A model generated the notes under the pieces. The model was not told the DNA's origin. It worked only from the letters and a program-made list of their open reading frames with translations, and ran no database searches. A program made the translations under genes and the position numbers. 64,000 nucleotides of DNA from Kitasatospora sp. NBC_01250 (GTDB taxonomy: Bacteria > Actinomycetota > Actinomycetes > Streptomycetales > Streptomycetaceae), in contig NZ_CP108476.1 of NCBI RefSeq assembly GCF_036226465.1, positions 1,488,001 to 1,552,000 of the forward strand. Reading direction: 5' to 3'. Shown here piece by piece: positions 15,734 through 27,241 of this stretch; position 1 is the first letter of the stretch; the number at the start of each line of letters is the position of its first letter.

Positions 15734-17271
15734 CCAGCACGCTCGACACCGCGATGTCCACCACCTCCACCACCCTCGGAACCGCCGGCACCGGTGACCG
15801 CCGGCGCTGGTCGGGCCTGGCCGTCCTGGTCCTGGGCGTGCTGCTGGTCGTCGTCGACGCCACCGTGCTGGTGCTGGCGATCCCCTCGATCACCGAGACC
15901 CTGGCGCCCAGCTCCACCGCACTGCTGTGGATCGGCGACAGCTACTCCTTCGTGCTGGCGGGTCTGCTGGTCAGCATGGGCGCGCTCAGCGACCGGATCG
16001 GGCGCAAGCGGCTGCTGCTGATCGGCACCGCCGCCTTCGGCGCGGCCTCGCTGCTGGCCGCCTACGCGCCCGGCCCCGGCTGGCTGATCGCCGCCCGGGC
16101 GCTGCTGGGCGTGGCCGGGGCTACCATCATGCCCTCCACGCTGTCGCTGATCCGCGCGCTGTTCCCCGAGGCCCGCGAGCGGGCCAGGGCGATCGGCATC
16201 TGGGGCGCGGCCGCCACCGCCGGCGCCGCGGCCGGGCCGCTGGTCGGCGGGGTGCTGCTGGAGCACTTCTGGTGGGGCTCGGTCTTCCTGCTGAACCTGC
16301 CCGTCGTGGCGCTCCTGCTGGTGCTGGGGGGCTGGCTGCTGCCGGAGTCCAAGGACCCGCGACCGGGCCGGCTGGACCTGCTCAGCGTGCTCTGCTCGAT
16401 GACCGGCCTGATCGCGCTGGTCTACGCGATCACCGAGGCCGCCGCCCACGGCGTGGCCCGGTGGCAGGTGCCGGTCGCGGCCGTGCTGGGCGTGCTCGGG
16501 CTCTGGCTCTTCGTGCGCCGGCAGCTGCGGCTGGCCGACCCGCTGCTGGACGTGCGGCTGTTCGCCGACCGCCGGTTCACCGCCGCCGTGCTGGGGGCGC
16601 TGATCGCGGTCTTCGGGCTGGCCGGCGTGGTCTTCTTCATGTCGCAGTACCTCCAGCTGGTACGGGGGCTCTCGCCGCTGACGGCCGGGCTGGCCGAGCT
16701 GCCCGCCTTCGCCGGTGCGGCTGCCGCCTCGATCCTGACCACCCGGCTGACCCGCTCGGCCGGGCCCAGGGCGGCGCTGGTCGGCGGCATGGCGCTGCTG
16801 GGACTGGCGCTGGGCGCCCTGGGGCTGCTGCGCCAGGACACCTCGTTCCTGCTGCTGGCCGTGATCTTCCTCGCGGTCGGCGCGGCCGAGGGCCTGGTGT
16901 ACACGCTCTCCGCCGACCTGGTGCTGAGCGCTGCGCCGCCGGCCAGGTCCGGGGCGGCCTCCGCGGTCTCGGAGACCGCTTACGAGCTGGGCACGGCGCT
17001 GGGGATCGCGCTGTTCGGCTCGGTGCTCACCGCCGTCTACCGCGGCGGCGGCACCCCGCCCGGGGTGGATGCGGAGACGGCCGCCAGGGCCCACGAGTCG
17101 CTGGGCTCGGCGGTGGCGGCGGCCCAGCACCTGCCGGGCGAGGCCGGACAGGCGCTGGTGGGCATGGCGCAGGAGGCGTTCGTGCGGGGCATCGGCCTGG
17201 CGGCGGTGCTCGCCGCGGTGCTGGTGCTGCTGGGCGCCGGCCTGGCCTGGCGGCTGCTGCGCCGGGTCTGA
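15730..17271 (+). CDS. MFS drug efflux transporter, DHA2 (14-helix) family
   Basis: The product of 513 residues has about fourteen membrane segments and DHA2 features: motif D-like VVDATVLVLAIPSI in helix 1, GALSDRIGRKRLLLIG after helix 2 and RALLGVAGATIMPSTLSLI in helix 4. The family exports cationic drugs, dyes and antibiotics by proton antiport. Its start overlaps the stop of the TetR gene, so expression is tied to the repressor. The operon ends in a 16-bp hairpin. The exact substrate cannot be read from the sequence. Confidence 0.9.
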   Translation: MTSTLDTAMSTTSTTLGTAGTGDRRRWSGLAVLVLGVLLVVVDATVLVLAIPSITETLAPSSTALLWIGDSYSFVLAGLLVSMGALSDRIGRKRLLLIGTAAFGAASLLAAYAPGPGWLIAARALLGVAGATIMPSTLSLIRALFPEARERARAIGIWGAAATAGAAAGPLVGGVLLEHFWWGSVFLLNLPVVALLLVLGGWLLPESKDPRPGRLDLLSVLCSMTGLIALVYAITEAAAHGVARWQVPVAAVLGVLGLWLFVRRQLRLADPLLDVRLFADRRFTAAVLGALIAVFGLAGVVFFMSQYLQLVRGLSPLTAGLAELPAFAGAAAASILTTRLTRSAGPRAALVGGMALLGLALGALGLLRQDTSFLLLAVIFLAVGAAEGLVYTLSADLVLSAAPPARSGAASAVSETAYELGTALGIALFGSVLTAVYRGGGTPPGVDAETAARAHESLGSAVAAAQHLPGEAGQALVGMAQEAFVRGIGLAAVLAAVLVLLGAGLAWRLLRRV

Positions 17272-17284
17272 CGGGCCCCGGCCT

Positions 17285-17321
17285 GGCCGTGCCGCCCGGT
17301 GGCGAACCGGGCGGCACGGCC
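17285..17321. terminator. Bidirectional hairpin terminator
   Basis: A perfect 16-bp stem (GGCCGTGCCGCCCGGT with its complement) has a five-base loop. It lies between the convergent MFS and SpoIIE-type genes, 2 nt from the stop codon of the latter. Confidence 0.9.
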
Positions 17322-17323
17322 CG

Positions 17324-19804
17324 TCAGCTGCCGAGCGGCAGCTCCAGCTCCGCCCAGACCACCTTGCCGCTGCGGGTCGGCCGGCTGCCCCAGCGCTGGG
17401 CCAGCTCGTTGACCAGGTGCATACCGCGCCCGCCCTCGTCCTGCGAGCCCGAGGGGCGCAGCCGCGGGGCCTGGCGCCCGGAGTCGGCCACCTCCAGGGT
17501 GAGCATCCGGTCCCGGAACAGCCGCAGCCGCTGCGGCTCCTGGGCGTGCACCAGGGCGTTCGTGACCAGCTCGCTGACCAGCAGTTCGGCGGAGTCGGCG
17601 AGCGGGGCCAGGCCCCAGTCGGCGAGCGTGGAACGGGTGAAGCGGCGGGCCCGCGCGGGCATCGGGCCCTGGCCGGTGAGCTGCAGGGTGGCCATCCGGT
17701 CACTGGGCACCGGCAGCGCCCTGGCCATGATCATCGCCACGTCGTCCTCGCTGTCGCCGCGCACCAGTGCGGAGACCACCGCGTCGCAGTGCGCCTCCAG
17801 GGTGCGGCCCCGGGCGGCGAGGGTGGCGCACAGCTCGTTGATGCCCCGGTCGATGTCCTCGCCGCGGCGCTCCACCAGGCCGTCGGTGAAGAGGGTCAGC
17901 ACGCTGCCCTCGGGCAGCGTGAACTCGACGTTCTCGAAGGAGACCCCGCCCACCCCCAGCGGCACCCCCGGCGGCACGTCCAGCACCCGGGCCACGCCGT
18001 CCGTGCCCATCACCACCGGGGGCAGGTGGCCGGCGCTGGCCACCGTGCAGCTGCGGTCCACCGGGTCGTAGACCGCGCAGACGCAGGTGGCGAACTGGCC
18101 CTCGCCGATGCCGGTGGCGGTCTCGTCCAGGCGGGCGAGCACCTGGGCCGGCGGCATGTCCAGGGTGGCCAGGGTGCGGGCCACCGTGCGCAGCTGACCC
18201 ATCGTCGCCGCCGCCCTGATCCCATGGCCCATCACGTCGCCGACCACCAGCGCCACCCGGCCGCAGGAGAGCGGCACCACGTCGAACCAGTCGCCGCCGA
18301 CCTCGCTGACCACGCTGCTGGGCAGGTAGCGGTAGGCGATCTCCAGGCCCAGGGTGCGGTGGATCTCCTGCGGCAGCAGGCTGCGCTGCAGGGTCAGCGC
18401 GGTGTCGCGCTCGCGGCGGTAGAGGCGGGCGTTGTCGATGCAGACGGCGGTGCGGGCCACCAGCTCCTCGGCCAGTGCCACGTCCGCCTCGCTGAACGAC
18501 TCGGGGTTGCGGGTGCGGACGAACTCCGCGCCGCCGAGCACCATGCCGCGGGCCAGCAGTGGAACCAGCAGGTAGGAGTGGATGCCGGCCGCCAGGCCCG
18601 GCTCCACCCGTTCCTCGCGCGGGGCGATCCGGCGCAGCGCCGCCTCGTCCACCTCGGCCACCACCATCGGGCGGCCGCTGCGCAGGCTCTTGGTGTAGAT
18701 CCGGCTGGAGTCGTAGGCGGTGGTCTCGCCGACCGCGTCGGCCACGTTGGTCAGCCCCGCCCCGTACGCCTCGCCGGAGGCCACCGCGCGCAGCAGCACC
18801 CCCTGGTCGGGGGCGAGCAGGCCGGGCTCCTCCCCCTGCAGGATCGGGTCGAGCAGGTCGACGGTGGCGAAGTCGGCGAACCTGGGGACCACCGCGGAGA
18901 CCAGTTCCTCCGCGGTGCGCTGCATGTCCAGGGTGGTGCCGATCCGGGCGCTGGCCTCGGCGAGCAGGGTCAGCCGCTCCTGGGCGCGGGCGGCGCGGGC
19001 CTCGGCCTGGAAGCGCTCGGTCACGTCGATGAGCGAGGAGCTGACGCCGAGCACCCGGCCCGAGGCGTCGGCGAGCCGGAAGTAGGAGGCCGACCAGGCG
19101 TGGTCGTTGCCCGGCGCGCCGGGTGTGCGGCCGTGCGAGCGGGCGTCGATCACCGGCTCGCCGGTGGCGAGCACCTCGCGCATCACGCCCTCGATCTCGG
19201 TGGTGTTGATCCCGGGCAGCACCTCGTCGATCCGCTTGCTCAGGTGGGCCGCCACCGGCAGGCCGTTCATCGCGGCCAGCGCCGGGTTGATCCGCACGTA
19301 GCGCAGCTCGGTGTCGTAGACCGCCATGCCGATCGGCGACTGGGTGAAGAAGCCGTCCAGGACCGCGAGGTTGGCCTCCACCTGCTGGATGGCGCGCACG
19401 TCGGAGCCGGTGGCCAGGACCAGCGGGCGGCCGCCCGGTCCGGTGATGCCGTAGGTGCGGAAGTCCAGCTCGACCTCGTGGCCGTCCTTGTGCCGCACCG
19501 GGAAGATCCCCGACCAGCGGCGGCCGGCCAGGATGTTCTCGTACAGGTCCAGCACCTCGGGGCGGTGCTGGGAGGTGGTCAGCAGCGGGGCGGCGAAGTG
19601 CCCGACGATCTCCTCGGCCCGCCAGCCGAGCAGCCGCTCGGCGTCCTCGCTCCAGTGCAGGACCAGGCCGTCGGCGTCCAGCAGGGCGGTGGCCAGCGGA
19701 ACCAGGCGGTGGCCGTCCAGGGCCGCCGGGACGATCCCGGACACGCCGGAGCCGCCGGGCTGCGCGCCCCCTTCGGGCGGGGGGCCGGTCTGAGGTGCGT
19801 GCAC
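17324..19804 (-). CDS. PAS-PAS-GAF SpoIIE-type phosphatase with C-terminal HATPase
   Basis: The 826-residue product has two PAS domains (residues about 35-265, with LHWSEDAERLLGW and YDTELRYVRINPALAAMNGL). A GAF-like domain (about 285-450) is followed by a PP2C/SpoIIE core (about 470-690, with VGGDWFDVV, VGDVMGHG and TLFTDGLVERR) and an anti-sigma-type ATPase (about 700-826, with LLVSELVTNALVHA and GRGMHLV). Fusions of phosphatase and kinase for STAS proteins are typical of streptomycete partner-switching regulators. The start is uncertain: GTG at 19804 is the first plausible codon after the TetR stop, with only a weak site. Which sigma factor it controls is unknown. Confidence 0.88.
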   Translation of the reverse strand: MHAPQTGPPPEGGAQPGGSGVSGIVPAALDGHRLVPLATALLDADGLVLHWSEDAERLLGWRAEEIVGHFAAPLLTTSQHRPEVLDLYENILAGRRWSGIFPVRHKDGHEVELDFRTYGITGPGGRPLVLATGSDVRAIQQVEANLAVLDGFFTQSPIGMAVYDTELRYVRINPALAAMNGLPVAAHLSKRIDEVLPGINTTEIEGVMREVLATGEPVIDARSHGRTPGAPGNDHAWSASYFRLADASGRVLGVSSSLIDVTERFQAEARAARAQERLTLLAEASARIGTTLDMQRTAEELVSAVVPRFADFATVDLLDPILQGEEPGLLAPDQGVLLRAVASGEAYGAGLTNVADAVGETTAYDSSRIYTKSLRSGRPMVVAEVDEAALRRIAPREERVEPGLAAGIHSYLLVPLLARGMVLGGAEFVRTRNPESFSEADVALAEELVARTAVCIDNARLYRRERDTALTLQRSLLPQEIHRTLGLEIAYRYLPSSVVSEVGGDWFDVVPLSCGRVALVVGDVMGHGIRAAATMGQLRTVARTLATLDMPPAQVLARLDETATGIGEGQFATCVCAVYDPVDRSCTVASAGHLPPVVMGTDGVARVLDVPPGVPLGVGGVSFENVEFTLPEGSVLTLFTDGLVERRGEDIDRGINELCATLAARGRTLEAHCDAVVSALVRGDSEDDVAMIMARALPVPSDRMATLQLTGQGPMPARARRFTRSTLADWGLAPLADSAELLVSELVTNALVHAQEPQRLRLFRDRMLTLEVADSGRQAPRLRPSGSQDEGGRGMHLVNELAQRWGSRPTRSGKVVWAELELPLGS

Positions 19805-19868
19805 TGTTCCAGACTGCCCGCTGATCAGCGGGGCGGCGACCGGTGGTGGGCCTGGGCTTGGCGTTGCG

Positions 19869-20546
19869 TCAGGCGTCCGGCTGCGCGGCGGGCGACGCGC
19901 CGTCAGCCGGCCGCTGCCCGGGGACGGCCCGATCGAGCGCGGCCTGGTCCAGCGCCGCCTGCAGCATCCGGGTCCACTGGCGCACCACGCCGGTGCGCCG
20001 GGCGGTGTCGTCGGTGAGCAGGTTGGCCAGGCCCAGGCCGCGGGCCAGGTCGAGGGTGGCCTGGACCGACTCGCGCACGCCCTGCGCGCTCCCGTCCACC
20101 CCGAGCGAGTCCAGCGCGGCCCGGTGGGACTCGCGACCGACCCGGTTCTCCAGGGCGATGATCCGCTCGCGCAGCGGCTGCTCGGTCGCCGCGGCCACCC
20201 ACAGGTGCAGGGCCGCACGGAAGAGCGGCCCGGTGTAGAGGCGGACCAGCAGGTCCACCACGGCCTCGGTCCTGGCCGGCCCCGGCGGCGGCAGCTCGCC
20301 GGTGCCGGCCCGGACGGCGGCCAGCCGCTCGGCGGTCACGTGTTCGACGGCGGCGGTGAAGAGGTCCTCGCGGGTCGGGAAGTGGTGCTGGGCGGCGCCG
20401 CGGGTCACCCCGGCGCGTTCGGCCACCACGGTGACGGTGCTGCCGTTCCAGCCGCGCTCGGCCAGACAGTCCACGGCCGCCTCCAGCAGTCGGCGGCGGG
20501 TGGCGCGGCTGCGGTCCTGCTGCGGGGTGCGGGCAGCGGTGGTCAT
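19869..20546 (-). CDS. TetR family regulator of the acyl-CoA catabolic operon
   Basis: A protein of 225 residues with a TetR helix-turn-helix (TVTVVAERAGVTRGAAQHHFPTREDLF in outline) and a larger C-terminal ligand-binding domain. It is the last gene of a minus-strand set that begins with the AtuA-like gene, 166 nt downstream of the CoA ligase. Regulators in such operons (LiuR-like, AtuR-like) usually respond to acyl-CoA intermediates. The inverted repeat at 29054-29089, in the operon's promoter region, may be its target. ATG with GGAG upstream. Confidence 0.85.
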   Translation of the reverse strand: MTTAARTPQQDRSRATRRRLLEAAVDCLAERGWNGSTVTVVAERAGVTRGAAQHHFPTREDLFTAAVEHVTAERLAAVRAGTGELPPPGPARTEAVVDLLVRLYTGPLFRAALHLWVAAATEQPLRERIIALENRVGRESHRAALDSLGVDGSAQGVRESVQATLDLARGLGLANLLTDDTARRTGVVRQWTRMLQAALDQAALDRAVPGQRPADGASPAAQPDA

Positions 20547-20712
20547 GGCGGTGCGCTCCGGGCGGGGTGTGAGGGGGTCCTGGGTGGCCCCGGATGGGGG
20601 GACCAAGCGGGCCCCGGGGTGGGGTGGCGGGGTGGTCCCCGGGGAGGGCGGTCCCCGGCCCCGCATCCTCCCATCCTCCCAGACGGGCCCGGGGCCGAGG
20701 ACTGATCCCAGG

Positions 20713-22281
20713 TCAGCGGCCGCGCAGCTCCCGGCGCAGGATCTTGCCGCTGGCGGACTTCGGCACCGCGTCCAGGAAGCCGACCGCGCGGACCTTCTTG
20801 TACGGCGCGACCCGGGCGGCGACGAACTCCATCACCTCGGGTCCGGTCAGCTCGCTGCCCGGGGCCCGCACCACGAACGCCTTCGGCCGCTCGGTGCCGT
20901 CCTCGTCGGTGACCCCGACCACGGCGGCGTCCGCTATCCCCGGGTGGGTCAGCAGCAGCGCCTCCAGCTCGGCGGGCGCCACCTGGTAGCCCTTGTACTT
21001 GATCAACTCCTTGACCCGGTCGACGATGAACAGGTAGCCGCGCTCGTCGACGTAGCCGACGTCGCCGGTGTGCAGCCAGCCCTCCGGGTCGATCATCGTG
21101 TCGGTGTCGGCGGGGCGGCCCAGGTAGCCCTTCATCACCTGCGGACCGCGGATCAGGATCTCGCCCTGCTCGCCGGCCCCGAGGTCCTCCCCGCCGCCGT
21201 CCAGCGAGCGCACCCGCAGCTCGGTGGCGGCCACCAGCTTGCCGACCGAGCCGGGGGCCGGATCGGGGTCGCTGAGCGGGACGAGGTGGGTGGCGGGCGA
21301 GAGCTCGGTCATCCCGTAGCCCTGCTGGACCGTGGCGAGGCCGAGCCGGTCGGCGCAGGCCGCCGCGAGGTCGGCGTCGAGCGGGGCCGCGGCGCTGCGC
21401 ACGTAGCGGATCGAGGAGAGGTCGAACTCGTCGACCAGCGGGTGCTTGGCCAGCGCCAGCACGATCGGCGGGGCCACCACCAGCCCCTCGATGCGGTGGT
21501 CCTGGATGGTGCGCAGGAACTGGGCCAGGTCGAAGCGGGGCAGCACCACCACGGTGGCGCCGACCTGGAGCGGGCGGTGCAGAAGGATGACCAATCCGTA
21601 GATATGAAAGAAGGGCAGCACGGCGATCAGCCGCTCGCCGACCACGCCAGGCTCGACGGCGTCGATCTGGGCGAGGTTGGTGGCGATCGAGCGGTGGGTG
21701 AGCATCACGCCCTTGGGCAGGCCGGTGGTGCCGCTGGAGTAGGGCAGGGCGGCGAGGTCGGTGCCCGGATCGATGGCGACCTGCGGCTCGGGGGCGGTGG
21801 AGGCCCGCAGGTCGGCCAGGGTGCGGTAGCCGGCCGGGCCGCCCTGGTCGAGCAGGAAGATCTCGCGCACTCCCTTGCCGCCATCGGTCGCCGCCAGCGA
21901 CACCGGCAGCAGCGCCGAGCAGGTGATGATCCAGCCGGCGCCGCTGTCGCGCAGCTGGCCGGCCAGCTCCTCGGGGGTGGCGAGGGAGGAGACCGTGGTG
22001 ACGACGGCGCCCGCCCGGCCGGCCGCGTACACGGCGACGGGGTAGGCGATCGAGTTGGGGCTGTGCAGCGCCACCACGTCCCCCTTGGCCACCCCCGCCT
22101 CGGCCAGCCCGGCGGCCACCCGGCCGACGGCGGCGGCGAGTTCGGTGTAGCTCAGGGTCTCGCCGGTCACGCCGTCGACCAGGGCGGGGGCGTCGCCGTA
22201 GCGGGCGGCGCCGGCCAGCACCACGTCGTGGAGCGGCTGGTCGACGACGGGGACGTCGGGGTACTCGCTGCGGAACGCCAT
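20713..22281 (-). CDS. AMP-dependent acyl-CoA ligase (4-coumarate:CoA ligase-like)
   Basis: The 522-residue enzyme shows the full ANL signature set: SSGTTGLPKGVMLTHR, QGYGMTELSPATH, GWLHTGDVGYVDERGY, KELIKYKGYQVAPAELEA and the C-terminal catalytic lysine in PKSASGKILRREL. The sequence is closest in feel to 4-coumarate:CoA ligases and medium/aryl acyl-CoA synthetases. In this operon it probably activates the free acid that the dehydrogenase and carboxylase then process. The ATG at 22281 has AGGAG upstream; an in-frame start nine codons earlier is less likely. Confidence 0.9.
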   Translation of the reverse strand: MAFRSEYPDVPVVDQPLHDVVLAGAARYGDAPALVDGVTGETLSYTELAAAVGRVAAGLAEAGVAKGDVVALHSPNSIAYPVAVYAAGRAGAVVTTVSSLATPEELAGQLRDSGAGWIITCSALLPVSLAATDGGKGVREIFLLDQGGPAGYRTLADLRASTAPEPQVAIDPGTDLAALPYSSGTTGLPKGVMLTHRSIATNLAQIDAVEPGVVGERLIAVLPFFHIYGLVILLHRPLQVGATVVVLPRFDLAQFLRTIQDHRIEGLVVAPPIVLALAKHPLVDEFDLSSIRYVRSAAAPLDADLAAACADRLGLATVQQGYGMTELSPATHLVPLSDPDPAPGSVGKLVAATELRVRSLDGGGEDLGAGEQGEILIRGPQVMKGYLGRPADTDTMIDPEGWLHTGDVGYVDERGYLFIVDRVKELIKYKGYQVAPAELEALLLTHPGIADAAVVGVTDEDGTERPKAFVVRAPGSELTGPEVMEFVAARVAPYKKVRAVGFLDAVPKSASGKILRRELRGR

Positions 22282-22375
22282 GGGGACTCCTGCGGATCGG
22301 CGACTCACGGCCGGGTGGAGGCCGTGCCGGAGGTGCTACCCGGGTGCCGGGGCGCGCACGCCCCGGCGTGACCAC

Positions 22376-23557
22376 TCAGTAGGAGCGCGGCAGGCCGAGG
22401 GTGTGCTGGGCCACGTAGTTGAGGATCATCTCGCGGCTGACCGGGGCCACCCGGCCGACCCGGGTGGCGGCGAGCAGCGCGGCCAGGCCGTACTCCTGGG
22501 TCAGGCCGTTGCCGCCCAGCGTCTGCACGGCCTGGTCGACGGTGCGGGTGGCCGCCTCGCCGGAGGCGTACTTGGCCATGTTGGCGGCCTCCCCCGCCGC
22601 GGCGTCGTCGCCCGCGTCGTACAGGTGGGCGGCCTTGCGCATCATCAGCCGGGCCAGCTCGACCTCGATGGCGCACTGCGCCAGCGGGTGGGCCAGGCCC
22701 TGGTGGGCGCCGATCGGCGTGTCCCAGACGGTACGGCCCTTGGCGTACTCCACGGCGGTGTTCAGCGCCTGGCGGGCCACCCCGAGCGAGAAGGCGGCGG
22801 TCATGATCCGCTCGGGGTTGAGCCCGGCGAACAGCTGCTGCAGACCGGCGTTCTCCTCGCCCACCAGGGCATCGGCGGGCAGCCGGACGTCGTCCAGGAA
22901 GACCTGGAACTGGCGCTCGGGGGAGACGAGTTCCATCGGGATCGGCCGGTACTCGAAACCCGGGGTCCGGCGCGGCACGATGAACAGCGCGGGCTTGAGC
23001 TTGCCGGTGCGCGCGTCCTCGGTGCGGCCGACCACCAGCACCGCGTCCGAGCCGTCGATGCCGGAGATGAAGACCTTGCGGCCGTTCAGCACCCAGTCGC
23101 CGCCGTCGCGCTTGGCCACCGTGGAGAGCTTGTGCGAGTTGGAGCCCGCGTCCGGCTCGGTGATGGCGAAGGCCATCCGGCGGCTGCCGTCGGCCAGGCC
23201 CGGCAGCCAGGCGCGCTTCTGCTCCTCGGTGCCGAACCGGGCCAGGATGGTGCCGCAGATCGCCGGGGAGACCACTAGCATCAGCAGCGGGCAGCCGACC
23301 GTGCCCAACTCCTCCAGGACGATCGCCAGTTCGTAGACGCCGGCGCCGCCACCACCGTACTCCTCCGGCAGGTTGACCCCGAGGAAGCCCAACTTTCCTG
23401 CATCCGACCAGAGTTCGTCGGTGTGCTCACCGGCCCGCGCCTTGGCGAGGAAGTAGCCGGAACCGTAGCGGCGGCCCAGGTCGCCGACCGCGCGGCGCAG
23501 CGCGATCCGCTCGGGGGTCTCGATCAGCGGGCTCTCGGAAGTACTCGGTGCGGACAT
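22376..23557 (-). CDS. Acyl-CoA dehydrogenase
   Basis: A flavoenzyme of 393 residues with both family signatures, MAFAITEPDAGSNSH and QTLGGNGLTQEYGLA. It also carries FFISG-like KVFISGIDGSDA and the C-terminal helix that ends NYVAQHTLG. The catalytic glutamate lies in the C-terminal part, but its position cannot be fixed by eye. It is separated by about 15 nt from the biotin carboxylase gene. In Atu/Liu-type pathways this enzyme desaturates citronellyl-CoA or isovaleryl-CoA before carboxylation. The ATG is preceded by GAGGA. Confidence 0.9.
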   Translation of the reverse strand: MSAPSTSESPLIETPERIALRRAVGDLGRRYGSGYFLAKARAGEHTDELWSDAGKLGFLGVNLPEEYGGGGAGVYELAIVLEELGTVGCPLLMLVVSPAICGTILARFGTEEQKRAWLPGLADGSRRMAFAITEPDAGSNSHKLSTVAKRDGGDWVLNGRKVFISGIDGSDAVLVVGRTEDARTGKLKPALFIVPRRTPGFEYRPIPMELVSPERQFQVFLDDVRLPADALVGEENAGLQQLFAGLNPERIMTAAFSLGVARQALNTAVEYAKGRTVWDTPIGAHQGLAHPLAQCAIEVELARLMMRKAAHLYDAGDDAAAGEAANMAKYASGEAATRTVDQAVQTLGGNGLTQEYGLAALLAATRVGRVAPVSREMILNYVAQHTLGLPRSY

Positions 23558-23572
23558 GCGGGGTCCTCCGGT

Positions 23573-25585
23573 CTACTGGATCACGGAACTGGCGGGCGCG
23601 GTGGGCCCGGTGGGGCCGTCGGAATCGGCGGGGTCGGCGCAGTCGGCGGGCCGGACGGGTTCGACGACGGCCAGCACCGCGCCGAGCTCGACCTGCTGCC
23701 CGGCCAGGGCGCGCAGTTCGGTCACCGTGCCGTCCACCGGCGCGGTGACCTGGTGTTCCATCTTCATCGCCTCCAGCCAGAGCAGCGGCTGGCCGGCCGC
23801 CACCCGCTCGCCGACCTCGGCGCCCAGCCGGATCACCGTGCCGGGCATCGGGGCGAGCAGCGCACCCGGAGTCGGTGCCACCACGGGTTCGGCGAAGCGC
23901 GGAAGGGCGGTGAGGGTGACGGAGGCCGCCGGCGTGTCGACCTCGATCACGTCGCCGTAGCGGGCGATCCCGAAGGTGCGGCGCACGCCGTCGACCTCCA
24001 GCACGACCTGCTCGGTGGTCGCGTCGAGCAGCCGCACGCCCGGGTGCTCCTCGGCCAGCAGGCCGTCCCTGGTCCGGCGGTAGCCGACCGTCAACTCCTG
24101 CCCGTCCGCGGCGCGATAGCGCCTGACCTGGGGCTGGGAGGGCAGATTGCGCCAGCCGGCGGGCAGCGGGCCGGGGTGGGCGGCGGCCTGGGCGAGCGCG
24201 GCGGCCAGGGCGGCCAGCGGCAGCTCGCGCTTGTCAGCGGCGGGCAGCAGGTCCGCCGCGTGCTCGGTGAGGAAGGCGGTGTGCAACTCCCCCGCCAGGA
24301 AGGCGGGATGGCGCAGCACGTGGACCAGCAGCGCACGGTTGGTGGTCAGGCCGTGGATCCGGGCCCGGAGCAGCGCGTCGGCCAGCCGGCGCGCGGCAGC
24401 GGCCCTGGTGGGCGCCCAGGCGATCACCTTGGCGAGCATCGCGTCGTACCGCACCCCGACCGCACTGCCGTTCACCACGCCGGAGTCGATCCGCAGGCCA
24501 CTGTGCCGCTCGGTGCCGGCCACGGGGTGCTCGGCGGGGAACTCGATCCGGTGCAGGGTGCCGCTCTGCGGCTGCCAGCCGGCCGCCGGATCCTCGGCGT
24601 AGAGCCGGGCCTCGATCGCGTGGCCGCGCGCGGCGGGCGGCTCGGCGGGCAGCGCCTGCCCCTCCGCCACGGCCAGTTGCAGGGCCACCAGGTCCAGGCC
24701 GGTGACGCACTCGGTGACCGGATGCTCCACCTGGAGGCGGGTGTTCATCTCCAGGAAGAAGAACCGGCCGTCCGGGGCGAGCAGGAACTCGACCGTCCCG
24801 GCGCCGGTGTAGTCGATCGCGCGCGCGGCCGATTCGGCCGCCGCGGCCAACTCGGCGCGCAGCGCCGGTGGCAGGCCCGGCGCCGGGGTCTCCTCCAGCA
24901 CCTTCTGGTGCCGGCGCTGCACCGAGCAGTCGCGCTCGCCCAGCGCCCAGACGGTGCCGTGCGCGTCGGCCAGCAACTGCACCTCGACGTGCCGGCCGCT
25001 GGGCAGGTACGGCTCCAGGAAGACCTCGCCGTCACCGAAGGCCGCCGCCGCCTCCACCGAGGCCGCGGCCAGCTCGCCTGCCAGGTCGGCCAGTCGGCGC
25101 ACCACCCGCATGCCGCGACCGCCGCCGCCCGCCGCCGCCTTGACCAGCAGCGGCAGATCGGCCGCGGTGGCCGCCTCGGGCTCCACGGGTTCGAGGACCG
25201 GCACCCCGGCTGCGGCCATCAGGCGCTTGGCCGCGCTCTTGGAGCCCATCGCGGCCATCGCCTCGGGGCTCGGACCGACCCAGGCCAGCCCCGCCGCCAG
25301 CACCGCGCGGGCGAAGGCCGGATCCTCGGAGAGGAACCCGTACCCCGGGTGCACCGCGTCCGCGCCCGCCGCGAGGGCGGCCTGCACCAGCAGGTCGGCG
25401 CGCAGATAGGTGTCGGCGGGGGCGGCTCCGGGCAGCCGGACGGCGCTGTCCGCCTCCAGGACGTGCGGCGCCCCCTCGTCCGGGTCCGCGTACACCGCCA
25501 CGGTGGTGATGCCGAGTTCGCGGCAGCTGCGGAAGATCCGGCGGGCGATCTCGCCGCGGTTGGCGACGAGCAGGCTGGTGATCAT
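23573..25585 (-). CDS. Acyl-CoA carboxylase alpha subunit (biotin carboxylase-BCCP)
   Basis: A protein of 670 residues with a biotin carboxylase N-terminal domain (LLVANRGEIARRIFR, GYGFLSED) and an ATP-grasp region (KAAAGGGGRGMRV). It also has EMNTRLQVEHPVTE and a C-terminal biotinyl domain with EAMKMEH (Lys608). Such alpha subunits pair with the carboxyltransferase encoded just upstream. The start at 25585 is set by AAGGA; the frame stays open 15 codons further upstream. The substrate (methylcrotonyl-, geranyl- or other acyl-CoA) cannot be fixed by eye. Confidence 0.92.
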   Translation of the reverse strand: MITSLLVANRGEIARRIFRSCRELGITTVAVYADPDEGAPHVLEADSAVRLPGAAPADTYLRADLLVQAALAAGADAVHPGYGFLSEDPAFARAVLAAGLAWVGPSPEAMAAMGSKSAAKRLMAAAGVPVLEPVEPEAATAADLPLLVKAAAGGGGRGMRVVRRLADLAGELAAASVEAAAAFGDGEVFLEPYLPSGRHVEVQLLADAHGTVWALGERDCSVQRRHQKVLEETPAPGLPPALRAELAAAAESAARAIDYTGAGTVEFLLAPDGRFFFLEMNTRLQVEHPVTECVTGLDLVALQLAVAEGQALPAEPPAARGHAIEARLYAEDPAAGWQPQSGTLHRIEFPAEHPVAGTERHSGLRIDSGVVNGSAVGVRYDAMLAKVIAWAPTRAAAARRLADALLRARIHGLTTNRALLVHVLRHPAFLAGELHTAFLTEHAADLLPAADKRELPLAALAAALAQAAAHPGPLPAGWRNLPSQPQVRRYRAADGQELTVGYRRTRDGLLAEEHPGVRLLDATTEQVVLEVDGVRRTFGIARYGDVIEVDTPAASVTLTALPRFAEPVVAPTPGALLAPMPGTVIRLGAEVGERVAAGQPLLWLEAMKMEHQVTAPVDGTVTELRALAGQQVELGAVLAVVEPVRPADCADPADSDGPTGPTAPASSVIQ

Positions 25586-25642
25586 CTGACGGTCCTTCAC
25601 TTCTTCGCGCACGCCCTGCACATCCCTCACGCCGTCACACCC

Positions 25643-27237
<1,595 letters not shown>

Positions 27238-27241
<4 letters not shown>
